Below, one piece after another: positions 49,649-58,277 of a DNA stretch of 64,000 nt. Made by a program: the position numbers and the translations under genes. How positions within the stretch are numbered: position 1 is the first letter of the stretch; each line of letters opens with the position of its first letter. The notes below the pieces were generated by a model. The model saw only the letters and a list, made by a program, of their open reading frames with translations, made no database searches and was not told the DNA's origin. This DNA comes from a virus: IMG/VR virus record IMGVR_UViG_3300023179_000009, positions 1 through 64,000 of that record; one strand, written 5' to 3'.

Positions 49649-50387
49649 TTTTTATTTTTTCTTTAATCCAATTTTTAAACAAACTTAATCTTGTGTGGCC
49701 TGATTCATCAGTGTAGTTTGAGTTGGGCATTTTGTCAACAGCCATAACACAAGAGTTAATACCTGCCAGTTTGTTTCCTAAAAACAAACCCCCTCCACTA
49801 TCTCCACTACAAATTAAAAATTCTAAAGAAGTTTTATTAGATACCGATGGGGAGCAAACTAACAAATGACGATCAATATAGTCTACTTTGTTTGATCCAG
49901 ATCTTCTTTTTCCGTCATCTTTTGTGGCCCCGGTAGAGAAGTTTCCAGTTAACCCCCAGCCAGATATTGAGCATATTTGCCCAACTTCATCATTGTTATC
50001 ATAGATATCTGGATAAAAATTTAAACCTATTTCTCTTTCTGATTTGCATATTGCCAAGTCATAGTGACCAAATTTATTTTCTTCAAAATCTTCATGACAT
50101 ATAATTTTTTCAAGTTGAATTATTTTTTCATCAACTTTTATTAAAGATGATTTAGAGTTTTTTACAACGTGTGCTGCGGTAAGAACCCATCTAGGAGATA
50201 TTGCAACCGCCGAAGCGCAATATTTTTTACCATCCTGGTATTCTCCGCAAATTTTTAGAATATAATAAAATTTTTTACCATATTCAACATAATTTGAGTC
50301 CGGGGTGTTGGGATCAATTGTTCCCCCAAACAAATTGTTTGGTTGAATCCAAAAACAAAAGAATAAAGCAATTAAAAATCTTGCCAT
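49641..50387 (-). CDS. Secreted trypsin-fold serine protease (S1)
   Basis: A 248-residue protein with a Sec signal (MARFLIALFFCFWIQPNNLF). The catalytic triad is complete: His73 in VLTAAHVV, Asp110 in HYDLAICK and Ser197 in CSGDSGGG. The position equivalent to the specificity residue 189 of chymotrypsin is Leu, so trypsin-like Lys/Arg cleavage is unlikely. Several Cys fit disulfides. It would act in the periplasm or outside. S1 proteases are rare in phages. Upstream on the minus strand is CATAAATATAGGAT, which resembles a T4 late promoter. Confidence 0.92.
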   Translation of the reverse strand: MARFLIALFFCFWIQPNNLFGGTIDPNTPDSNYVEYGKKFYYILKICGEYQDGKKYCASAVAISPRWVLTAAHVVKNSKSSLIKVDEKIIQLEKIICHEDFEENKFGHYDLAICKSEREIGLNFYPDIYDNNDEVGQICSISGWGLTGNFSTGATKDDGKRRSGSNKVDYIDRHLLVCSPSVSNKTSLEFLICSGDSGGGLFLGNKLAGINSCVMAVDKMPNSNYTDESGHTRLSLFKNWIKEKIKNE

Positions 50388-50445
50388 ATCCTATATTTAT
50401 GCAAACAACCACAGGAATTGGCGGGCTTTTTTGCTTGAGTTTGAA

Positions 50446-50811
50446 TCAAATCACATAAGGCTCTAGGTTTGGAGGTTGCCAACCTTCCGGCTTCAACACT
50501 TTCCCGTCAGAACGTTTTCTAACTTTACCAGTTTCTGAGTCTATTTTTGCAAAATTAGTTCGCATCACTTCGTTCCAAGCAGACTCTCCGTTGGCCCCCA
50601 TGCTGTTAATAGCACCCACTGTGACCACTATAATGTCTATTAAAGCATCTAATATTTCGACTTTATCATTTTTATCAAAAGCCTCTTGTAGCTCTGTTGT
50701 TTCTTCTTTGATGAGATTGTGATACATATCTAATTGTTGTTTATTATACTCACAAACAGTCTGGTCGCAGGCTGTCATGAACCGTGTTTGATCTTGAAAT
50801 ACATTTGTCAT
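50446..50811 (-). CDS. MazG-like NTP pyrophosphohydrolase
   Basis: A 121-residue all-alpha protein. YHNLIKEETTELQEAFDKND (EExxE) followed by EILDALIDIIVVTVGAINSM (ExxD) is the metal-binding pattern of the MazG/dUTPase-like all-alpha NTP-PPase superfamily. WNEVMRTNFAKIDSETGKV near the end fits the phosphoribosyl-ATP pyrophosphohydrolase-like subgroup common in phages. It likely adjusts the dNTP pool next to ribonucleotide reductase. Confidence 0.85.
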   Translation of the reverse strand: MTNVFQDQTRFMTACDQTVCEYNKQQLDMYHNLIKEETTELQEAFDKNDKVEILDALIDIIVVTVGAINSMGANGESAWNEVMRTNFAKIDSETGKVRKRSDGKVLKPEGWQPPNLEPYVI

Positions 50812-50838
50812 AATTAATTTTCACTTTCTTTTTTAATT

Positions 50839-53619
50839 TCACGATTCGCACGAAGCACAAGCAAGAATCGATCTGGTTAGTTCTTGTGCTGGGTTGGCAC
50901 TTCTTTGATAATAAAAAGTTTTTATTCCCATCTCCCAACCTTCTATCAACAAGGAATTAACTTGTTTTGGAGGAGTTGCTGGTGGAATCATCAAATTCAG
51001 AGACTGTGCTTGGTCTATGTATTTTTGACGCTGTGCGGCTTGTATTATTATCTCTTTTTGACTTATTTCTCCAAAAGTCTTAAATACATTTTTTTCTTCT
51101 TGAGTTAAAAAATCCAAATGCTGCACTGAGCCTCCTCTTATAAGGATGCTTTTCCACACTTCATCATTGTGTTTGTCATATTTTTTAAGAAGTTCTTTTA
51201 AATATGGATTTTTGTAAGTAAATTTACCTTTAGCAAGATTTTTAACAAAATAATTGCTATTTAACGGTTCGATGCTTGGACTTACTTGTCCCAAAATAAA
51301 TGAACTTGATGTCGTTGGAGCAACGGCAAGAGTTGTAACGTTTCTTCTACCGTAACCCTTTAACAATTCCGGCTCCCCAAAAATTTTTGCCAATTCTTGG
51401 GTTGCATTGTCAGCTCTTTCTTTTATTGTTTTCCAGATGTCTACGTTCAACAACTTTGCTTGCATTGATTCAAAAGATATCATCTTAGATTGAAGCAAAC
51501 TATGCCAGCCTAAAACGCCCATACCTAATGCTCTTTGATTTTTTGCAAAGTTATGAGCCGCAGACATAAATTTAACGTCTTTGGTTTTATTTATAAACTC
51601 TTCGTTAACGGCGTCTAAGAAATAGATCAAGGTTTCTACTGCGTCGGTTTCTTTGATTTCATCCCAATGAAGGAGATTTAAAGATGACAGGACACAAACA
51701 AAACTATTGTTTTCATCGGAAAAAAGTTGGATTTCTGAGCAGTTGTGTGTTAAAAAACCATTGCAAACCCACAGGTGTTCTGGCGTGTTCACTTTGCAAC
51801 AATAAACATCTTCTCTTCCAATATACTCTATAGAATTTATTTTATAGAATTTTTTTGTATTATCTCGATATTTTTTTTCTTCTAATTCAATGCCTTTTCT
51901 ATCTAAAAATCCGGTGTTTTTATTAAATTTTAAGGCATTATTTTTATTTCCTATAATTAATCTCCAACAATCTTTAGTTTCGTAATATTGATACGAACCT
52001 TTTCCATTTGGCAAAAATTGTTTTCCTTTTTTTCTTAAAATTCTTATACTTGATTGCATTCCAAGATTGGCTAAAATAATTTGAACTTCTCTAAGGAATT
52101 CTTTATTCACATTTGCCAGAGAGATTGTCATTGGGTTACCAGCGGATTTAGATTTAAATGCTGTTCCATCGGTATAGAATAGCCCCCTGATGTATTGCCA
52201 TTGAGTTTCTTCGTTTGATTCCCAGATCCAGTTAGGGACGCAACCTTTTTTAAAATTCAAAGATTTGCTAAGAGCATTACTGCTTAGCCTTTTCTTTTTA
52301 ACTTTACTTTGTAAAACTTTACAATCGGTAAAGTTTGCATTATCGTATGTTCTATTTGTTCTCTCAGAGAATTGGGTGTTATATTTTTCACAAATATAAT
52401 TATGACAATCTTGAATTTCTTTGATTAAATCAAAGTCTTTTTCCCAAACATCTAGCATAATTCTATCTTTATTTTGGGTTCCATCTCCTTGATAAATTCC
52501 TAACAAAAAAGCTTCTTTGGGCATATTTTTATTACCAAATAGACCTTTTTGAGTTTGAATTGCAACCTTTTGACCTATTTTGAGATCTTTGCATTCGACG
52601 CTCTTAACGTGTACTATTTGTTTGTTTTCACTTTTTAGATGCTCTCTTCTATCCAATACACAAATTTTGTGATGTCTCGTAACGGTGTGTGTCATACCGT
52701 TGTCAAGTGTTATTTTGTAAACTTTTGCATTTTTTTCTATTAATTTCATTTCTGAGGCTGAGACTATATTTTTATTATCAAAAAGTTTTAATTCTCCGCC
52801 CTGTTTGTGGAGTTCTTTTGCAGTTAATAATCCCCTGTTTGAGGGAACTCTTTGATCGCCGGTTACACACAAATTACTAGCTTTTATCTTTAATTTTTTA
52901 TCTTTGTATACTTGTGGAGCATTTTTATTTGCCGTATCGACAAACATAATGTATGGATACCCAGTTTCGAATCTTTTTTGAATTACTTTTGCCCAAATTT
53001 TTCTTTTTTCTTTATCTCCTTCAATAAGTTCTTTCATAAACTTATCTGTTACGGTGATCCCTATGCTCATATCTTGAATAGGATGACCTTCTGAGCGTAT
53101 TTGTAAGAACTCATCAATATCAGGGTGTTCTATAGGCAAATAAGCAGCAAATGATCCACGCCTAGCTGAGCCTTGGGAAATAACATTGGCAACTTTATCG
53201 TATATTTCCATGAAATGAACAGCACCGCTTGATTCTCCTCCTACGCTAATCTTAGCTCCTCGTTCTCTTAAATCTCCAAAATATCCAGATGTTCCCCCTC
53301 CTAGTTTGCTCATCATTCCAACCTCAGAAGCTTTATCTAAAATTGCTTCCATTTGATCTTTGACTAGACTTCCAAAACAAGAAACGGGCAATCCACGCTT
53401 ATTACCAAAGTTTGTCCAAATGGGCGTTGCGAGGCTGTAGAAGCCCTTGCTCATGTAATTTTGAAATTTTGCTGAGAATCCTTTTATTTTTAAGATTTTT
53501 TCAGCATTGTCTGAAATTTGCTTAATTCTTTCTTCAGGAGAAACCCCTTCTTCAAGGTATCCTCTTTCCAAAAATAAACGACTGTGGCTATTAAGCCAAT
53601 AGTATTCTTTGTCTGACAT
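50839..53619 (-). CDS. nrdA: Ribonucleotide reductase alpha subunit (NrdA) with intein
   Basis: 926 residues as translated; 550 after removal of a 376-residue intein. The reductase lacks the N-terminal ATP-cone. Conserved active-site parts are Cys81 (GLPVSCFGSL), the N-L-C-x-E thiyl site (Asn249-Leu250 joined to Cys627 and Glu629), FVCVLSSLNLLHW with the partner Cys, RRNVTTLAVAPTTSSSFILG, KTFYYQRS with the radical-path tyrosines, and C-terminal CASCES for re-reduction. The intein is at 251-626. It makes dNDPs for phage DNA. No ribosome site is seen near its ATG. Confidence 0.96.
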   Translation of the reverse strand: MSDKEYYWLNSHSRLFLERGYLEEGVSPEERIKQISDNAEKILKIKGFSAKFQNYMSKGFYSLATPIWTNFGNKRGLPVSCFGSLVKDQMEAILDKASEVGMMSKLGGGTSGYFGDLRERGAKISVGGESSGAVHFMEIYDKVANVISQGSARRGSFAAYLPIEHPDIDEFLQIRSEGHPIQDMSIGITVTDKFMKELIEGDKEKRKIWAKVIQKRFETGYPYIMFVDTANKNAPQVYKDKKLKIKASNLCVTGDQRVPSNRGLLTAKELHKQGGELKLFDNKNIVSASEMKLIEKNAKVYKITLDNGMTHTVTRHHKICVLDRREHLKSENKQIVHVKSVECKDLKIGQKVAIQTQKGLFGNKNMPKEAFLLGIYQGDGTQNKDRIMLDVWEKDFDLIKEIQDCHNYICEKYNTQFSERTNRTYDNANFTDCKVLQSKVKKKRLSSNALSKSLNFKKGCVPNWIWESNEETQWQYIRGLFYTDGTAFKSKSAGNPMTISLANVNKEFLREVQIILANLGMQSSIRILRKKGKQFLPNGKGSYQYYETKDCWRLIIGNKNNALKFNKNTGFLDRKGIELEEKKYRDNTKKFYKINSIEYIGREDVYCCKVNTPEHLWVCNGFLTHNCSEIQLFSDENNSFVCVLSSLNLLHWDEIKETDAVETLIYFLDAVNEEFINKTKDVKFMSAAHNFAKNQRALGMGVLGWHSLLQSKMISFESMQAKLLNVDIWKTIKERADNATQELAKIFGEPELLKGYGRRNVTTLAVAPTTSSSFILGQVSPSIEPLNSNYFVKNLAKGKFTYKNPYLKELLKKYDKHNDEVWKSILIRGGSVQHLDFLTQEEKNVFKTFGEISQKEIIIQAAQRQKYIDQAQSLNLMIPPATPPKQVNSLLIEGWEMGIKTFYYQRSANPAQELTRSILACASCES
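51742..52869 (-). mobile_element. Intein with LAGLIDADG homing endonuclease in nrdA
   Basis: Residues 251-626 of the nrdA product. It begins CVTGDQRVPSNRG (block A, Cys1) and has a block B-like THTVTRHHKI. Two LAGLIDADG motifs follow (LLGIYQGDG at 372 and IRGLFYTDG at 477), and it ends with VYCCKVNTPEHLWVCNGFLT and His-Asn before the extein Cys. It splits the gene exactly before the catalytic thiyl-radical cysteine, a typical intein choice of an invariant site. All splicing residues are present, so it should be active. Confidence 0.92.
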
Positions 53620-53643
53620 TATCGTTGTGTTCCAATCTAAAAA

Positions 53644-54615
53644 TTAAAAGAGATCTTCTTCGGAGAAACTTTGAGATTTTTTTGAGTAATTGGTATCTCT
53701 TGCGTGAAAAAAGTCTGAGGCATTATTTGCTAAAACTTGTTCTTCAAACCATTTTGTTTTGGATAAAACTTCTTGATCAACTTCAAAAATTGAATCATAA
53801 CCAATATTTTTTAGAGAATCGTTCATTCTATTTTTAATGAATTCTTTTAGTATATTGGAATTCAGTTTATCTGACGAGTAGCCGTTGACTATCCATTCTA
53901 TTATTTGCATTTCGTACTTTACAGCTTCTAGTGATTCGCTTAATATTTTTTCTTCAAGTTCTTTATCGAAAATTTCTGGATGTTCTTTTCTTATTACGTT
54001 TATTAGCTTCATGCCTATAAAAGCATGAAGATTTTCTTCTTTTGAAGTGTATTCAACTTGTTTGTTAGTGTCTTTTAATAAATTTTTGTATCTACCAAAC
54101 CAACTAATTGTGTAGAATTGCGAGAACAATGCTATGTTTTCAACAAATAAGGTAAAAAGTATCAAGGAGTATACGAATTGTTTCTTGTTGTCTGAGTGAA
54201 ACCTACGAAGGTGCTTTCTTAAATAATTAACCCTTCCTTTTATGATATCTAACTCTAATATCTTATCAAAAGCATCATCCATTCCCAGACATTCTAGGAG
54301 CCGTTCATAAGCATCACCGTGAATAACTTCGATATTTGCCATTACATAGCCCATATCATTGATGCTAGGGTGCGGTAAATTATCACCTAATTTAGCCCAA
54401 AATTTCTTTACTGATATTTCGAGTTGTCCTATTGTTGCTAAAGCCCTTATGATAATTTCTCTTTCTTGTTCTGTGAGAGAAACTTTAAAGTCTTGAACAT
54501 CGCTTGAAAAACTAAATTCTTTATCGGTCCAATGACCGTTATGCATCGCTTCAATAAAAGTCTGAGTCCAAGGATAATGATCTGGCTTTCTGCTGATTTG
54601 CTCTTCGAATATCAT
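53644..54615 (-). CDS. nrdB: Ribonucleotide reductase beta subunit (NrdB)
   Basis: A 323-residue protein starting MIFEEQISRK with AGGAG 9 bases upstream. It shows the ferritin-like di-iron ligands: GQLEISVKKF (acidic first ligand), EVIHGDAYERLLE (Glu, His and, four residues later, the radical Tyr), FVENIALFSQFYTISWF and SKEENLHAFIGMKL (Glu and His). The C-terminus ends in an acidic/Phe tail (EEDLF) that should dock on NrdA. It is 24 bases upstream of nrdA in transcription order. Confidence 0.96.
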   Translation of the reverse strand: MIFEEQISRKPDHYPWTQTFIEAMHNGHWTDKEFSFSSDVQDFKVSLTEQEREIIIRALATIGQLEISVKKFWAKLGDNLPHPSINDMGYVMANIEVIHGDAYERLLECLGMDDAFDKILELDIIKGRVNYLRKHLRRFHSDNKKQFVYSLILFTLFVENIALFSQFYTISWFGRYKNLLKDTNKQVEYTSKEENLHAFIGMKLINVIRKEHPEIFDKELEEKILSESLEAVKYEMQIIEWIVNGYSSDKLNSNILKEFIKNRMNDSLKNIGYDSIFEVDQEVLSKTKWFEEQVLANNASDFFHARDTNYSKKSQSFSEEDLF

Positions 54616-54701
54616 GACCAACTTCTCCTAATCTATTCTCTTTAAGTTCTGGTGATTTTAGATAAGCTTATCAAAATAAAATTTTTCTAATAATAAAAAA
54701 A

Positions 54702-56714
54702 TTATTTTATTTTTGAAAAATCATTTTGTTTTTCAATGGTTATAGATTCAAAACCTTGCAAAAGATTACAAAGACTTTCATTGTGAGTAGTAACAAAAAC
54801 TTGTCTTTCTTTAGATAATTCCAAAATCATATTATAAACAAAAGGAATGCCAGCTATGTCTATCCCTCCGCCTGTAATTTCGTCTAAAAAAACTAGACTA
54901 GGACAACTACCAGAACTGAGCATCATAATATACGAAAAACTTTGGGAAACTGCAAGGTTGATCCTTCTAATTTCTCCCTTGCTCATGTTGTGGTAAAATG
55001 CTTGGTTACCTTTACGAATTATTTTTTCTTCTAATGTATTGTCAAAACTTAATTCTATTAATCCATCTATCAGTATTTGCATCCAAAAAGATATTCTTTC
55101 ATTTAAGGACGGTATAATTCCATCTATTATGAATTTTCTAATTCCGTTGTCTCCAAAAGCGTCAATCCAAAAATCATAATAAGGATAATCTTTTTCTAAA
55201 ATTTCCAAATAGTCAGATTTATTTTTTAATTCTTTTTCTTTTTTTTCTTTTTCAATTTCAATTTGTTTGATTATTTCTTTGTAAGGAGAATCGCCATTAA
55301 ATTCTTCTTTTTTTTCTTTGAGTTGTTTTTTGAGTTCAACAATCTCAGTCTCCATTATTTGTTGTACCACATCGCCCTCTGGCTTTGGAATTTTTAATAA
55401 TTCACTTATTTCTTGTCTATATTTTTTAATCAAAGCATTTTCTTGCTTAATTTTTAACTCGGCTCCTCTTAGGGAAGCCTCTGTTTTTTCTATTAATTGT
55501 TTTTTTTGGTTTAGATTTTCTTTTTTTGAATTTATCAATAAATTTTTTTCTTGGATTGTTTTTTCACAACAATCCAATCTCTGTTTGCTATCTTCTGTTA
55601 CATGATCATAATTGACTCTGTTTATTATGCCATGACACGTTGGGCAAGTGGTTCCTTCTTTTAAATTTTCCAAATCATTTATCAAATTTAAAATATTTTT
55701 TTGTTCAAGTTTAACATTATTTAAATCAAAATTATTATCTTGAATAATATTTTCTAAATTTTGTTTGTCTGTTTTTATTTTTTCCAACTTTTCTAAAACT
55801 GCCTGGGATGTGGTCTCTAATTTTTTAATTTTTTCTTCTATAATAATTATTTCTTCATTTAATTTTTCTATATTTTCTTGTGATTGTTGCCAATTTATTA
55901 AACGAGAACTTTGATCAAAATCTTCTAGTTCTTTTTGTTTCAATTTAATTTTAGACATCAGAGATTTAAGATCATTTTCTTTATTTTTTTTCCAATTTTT
56001 TTCTTGTTCTTGGGTTAAAATAAATCTTTTATTTGCTTCATCTATATTGTCTTTTAGAAGTCTATATTCTGTCGAGGTTTCGGTTATTTTTTTCTTAAGA
56101 TCTTTTTGAATTTCTTTACAATTTTGATGAAACTGTCTGTATTGATCTAAATTTAAAAGATTTTCAACAATTTGTCTTTTAGTGGCGGCATCTGCTTCTA
56201 AAAATGAGTAGTTGTTTGAATCATCAAAAATTGCAACGTTACAAAAAGAATGATGATTTAATCCTATTTTAGATTCAATAAAATTTTGAGTTTCATCAAT
56301 TTTACCTAAAGAAATTTTTGTATCATCGTCCCAAACATCATTTTTACTTTGCCAAATATCGAGTTTCTGTGTGGCTCCTCCGTCCTTTGTTCTCTTAAAT
56401 GTTCTTATTAATCTAAAATCATCCCATTTGATCTCTATTTCGCCTTTATCAGCAAGAACATTTAGTATACGATTATTTTTATTTTTAGTTGGACTTTTTA
56501 TTGTTTTGCCAAATAAGCCTATAGAAATTATTTCTTGTATAGATGATTTACCAGCACCGTTGCTGGCAGGTAAATCTCCCGTTCCTGGCGCATCTAAATT
56601 TATTCCTTTTAATTGGACTATATTCCCATATTTTTGAAAATTGATTTCTACACCTTCTGGACCAAAGCATAGGATGTTCTCTGCTCTTATAGACTTGAAT
56701 TTTAAATTACGCAT
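54702..56714 (-). CDS. Recombination endonuclease subunit, Rad50/SbcC-like (gp46-like)
   Basis: A 670-residue protein starting MRNLKFKSIRAENILCFGPE, chosen because it aligns with the T4 gp46 start; upstream ATGs at 56723 and 56732 are possible. It has Walker A PASNGAGKSSIQEI near residue 55, long coiled coils with a CPTC zinc hook near 365, and Walker B PSLVFLDEITGGGID near 625. With gp47 it forms the phage Mre11-Rad50 complex that resects ends for recombination-dependent replication. It overlaps the gp47 stop. Confidence 0.95.
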   Translation of the reverse strand: MRNLKFKSIRAENILCFGPEGVEINFQKYGNIVQLKGINLDAPGTGDLPASNGAGKSSIQEIISIGLFGKTIKSPTKNKNNRILNVLADKGEIEIKWDDFRLIRTFKRTKDGGATQKLDIWQSKNDVWDDDTKISLGKIDETQNFIESKIGLNHHSFCNVAIFDDSNNYSFLEADAATKRQIVENLLNLDQYRQFHQNCKEIQKDLKKKITETSTEYRLLKDNIDEANKRFILTQEQEKNWKKNKENDLKSLMSKIKLKQKELEDFDQSSRLINWQQSQENIEKLNEEIIIIEEKIKKLETTSQAVLEKLEKIKTDKQNLENIIQDNNFDLNNVKLEQKNILNLINDLENLKEGTTCPTCHGIINRVNYDHVTEDSKQRLDCCEKTIQEKNLLINSKKENLNQKKQLIEKTEASLRGAELKIKQENALIKKYRQEISELLKIPKPEGDVVQQIMETEIVELKKQLKEKKEEFNGDSPYKEIIKQIEIEKEKKEKELKNKSDYLEILEKDYPYYDFWIDAFGDNGIRKFIIDGIIPSLNERISFWMQILIDGLIELSFDNTLEEKIIRKGNQAFYHNMSKGEIRRINLAVSQSFSYIMMLSSGSCPSLVFLDEITGGGIDIAGIPFVYNMILELSKERQVFVTTHNESLCNLLQGFESITIEKQNDFSKIK

Positions 56715-56715
56715 A

Positions 56716-57816
56716 TTAAGCATTGTCTCCATCAGATTCGTTGCTCAAACACTTTTTTCCAATTGACAAAAGTTTTTCTAAATCTAAATCTTTAGGAACA
56801 CCTTTTTTCCTAATATAATTTTCTAACATACCTTCGGTGTTTATTAGGATCGATTTTGCATTCTCTATATTATTTGAATCTTCTTGTGTTTTTGTTTTGT
56901 TTTGCTTTATATCAAAACTTAAAATTTTATTATTGTCTTCGGTTTCTTTTTTAATATCAATAATTTCTCTTGACGATAAACCATTAGAAACCAACCTAAT
57001 AAAATTTCCTTCTAAATCATAATTTTCATCTTTTAAATCTTTGGGAGTTACAATTAAATGTTTTGGACTAAAATTGTTTTTTACATATTTCTTTTTAAGT
57101 GTTTTTAGGTCAAGAATTATTATGTGTTTTTCTTGAAAAGATTCACCAAAACTTAACTCCAAAGGAGATCCAACATATTCTATTTTTTTATTAATGTTTT
57201 GAGGTCCATGATAGTGTCCCAAAAAAACCATATCCCAGTCCGAAAACACCGACGCATCTACCGGGACCATATCGTTATCGTGTTCTACAAAAACGTCTGA
57301 TTTTGTTTCGTAACATAAGTTCAAAAGAGCGCCATGAACCGACATGTGTCCAAAAAGAATATCTCCTGGCCCTGAGTTCTTTTCTTTTAATTCCTTTAAA
57401 TCATTTATGGGGTTTTCGGTGTAGGGCATCCAATCTATTTTTACATCATCTATCAAAGTTTGTTGAGGATACTCGACAACTGTAACTTGTGGAATCGCCC
57501 CCAAGGGCTTAACGCTATTTATATCCCACCGTTCTCTGTGGTACATATCGTGATTTCCAACAAGTAAATAAACCTTCAAATTATTTTTTTTATCAATTAG
57601 ATTTTTCTTAAAAACATCAAAAGTTTTCAAGTAATTTCTTACATCTATTTTTGATCTTTCATGAAATAGATCACCTAAAAAAAATATGTATTGGCATTCA
57701 TTCTCGAAGGCTTGTTCAAAAATCCAATCTAGAACTTTTATGCAATCTTCTAGGCGATCAACACGATCTTTGTGAGAATGAATATGAAGATCACTAAAAA
57801 TAAGTGCTTTGCTCAT
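56716..57816 (-). CDS. Recombination endonuclease subunit, Mre11/SbcD-like (gp47-like)
   Basis: A 366-residue calcineurin-like phosphoesterase: LIFSDLHIHSHKDR, FFLGDLFHERSKIDVRNY, VYLLVGNHDMYHRERWD, DILFGHMSVHGA and MVFLGHYHGPQ supply the metal ligands. The C-terminal 100 residues would bind gp46. AGGAAAAG lies 6 bases before the start, inside one arm of an 18-bp inverted repeat (57817-57868). Confidence 0.95.
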   Translation of the reverse strand: MSKALIFSDLHIHSHKDRVDRLEDCIKVLDWIFEQAFENECQYIFFLGDLFHERSKIDVRNYLKTFDVFKKNLIDKKNNLKVYLLVGNHDMYHRERWDINSVKPLGAIPQVTVVEYPQQTLIDDVKIDWMPYTENPINDLKELKEKNSGPGDILFGHMSVHGALLNLCYETKSDVFVEHDNDMVPVDASVFSDWDMVFLGHYHGPQNINKKIEYVGSPLELSFGESFQEKHIIILDLKTLKKKYVKNNFSPKHLIVTPKDLKDENYDLEGNFIRLVSNGLSSREIIDIKKETEDNNKILSFDIKQNKTKTQEDSNNIENAKSILINTEGMLENYIRKKGVPKDLDLEKLLSIGKKCLSNESDGDNA

Positions 57817-57868
57817 GAACTTTTCCTAAAAAACCATTCTATCACAACAAGTTTTTTAAGAAAAGTTC
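57817..57868 (-). promoter_or_regulatory. Inverted repeat covering the gp47 ribosome site
   Basis: On the minus strand GAACTTTTCTTAAAAAAC (57851-57868) pairs with GTTTTTTAGGAAAAGTTC (57817-57834), with one G-T pair and a 16-base loop. The second arm contains AGGA, the ribosome site of gp47, and ends at its ATG. The structure could hide the site in transcripts coming from the upstream Gly/Pro gene and be absent from a shorter message starting in the loop. Confidence 0.6.
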
Positions 57869-58220
57869 ACTTCATTAGAAATGATTTTTCTTGTTTTTTT
57901 TCTTTTAGTTTTGAATTTGAATCATCTAATTTTTTTGAAAAATTTTTATCTAAAAAATTAGATAATGCATCCCAAGCATTTAAATTTTTAGGAATAGGCG
58001 GGGCCGAATTTGCTGGAGGACCGCCCAAGCCACCTACTGGAGGACCACCTAAACCTGGAGGACCACCCAAGCCACCTCCTGGAGGACCACCTAAACCTGG
58101 AGGACCACCCAAGCCACCTCCTGGAGGACCACCTAAACCTGGAGGACCACCTAAACCTGGAGGACCGCCTGCTGGTGGATCTGCTTCGTTAAGAATTAGA
58201 AATTGTTTGAAATCCAACAT
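57867..58220 (-). CDS. Gly/Pro-rich protein with capsid-targeting leader
   Basis: A 117-residue protein starting MLDFKQFLILNEADPP. The leader has the same form as in 49068 and 60159, with LNE as predicted protease site after residue 12. Residues 13-70 are GGPPGLGGPPGGGL-type repeats (14-residue period), and the C-terminus is basic (DKNFSKKLDDSNSKLKEKKQ). The opposite strand is also open over the repeats, but lacks a leader and a good start. No ribosome site is seen; TATAAT ends 3 bases before ATG. Probably an unstructured packaged protein. Confidence 0.6.
   Translation of the reverse strand: MLDFKQFLILNEADPPAGGPPGLGGPPGLGGPPGGGLGGPPGLGGPPGGGLGGPPGLGGPPVGGLGGPPANSAPPIPKNLNAWDALSNFLDKNFSKKLDDSNSKLKEKKQEKSFLMK
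58020..58175. repeat. 42-bp tandem repeats in the Gly/Pro gene
   Basis: Units of the form GGAGGACCACCTAAACCTGG are repeated with shorter variants through about 58020-58175 and form a 42-base higher-order period near 58060-58145. They encode the GGPPGLGGPP series on the minus strand. Such repeats are prone to copy-number change. Confidence 0.75.
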
Positions 58221-58277
58221 ACTATTATATATCAAAACCCAGTTGAAAACTCGGTTGCTTATCGGAGATTATTGTTT

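Noticed and set aside
54661-54672. Perfect palindrome GATAAGCTTATC between nrdB and gp46
   Set aside because: It is only 12 bases, without a loop, and sits in AT-rich DNA. It could be an operator but nothing else supports that.
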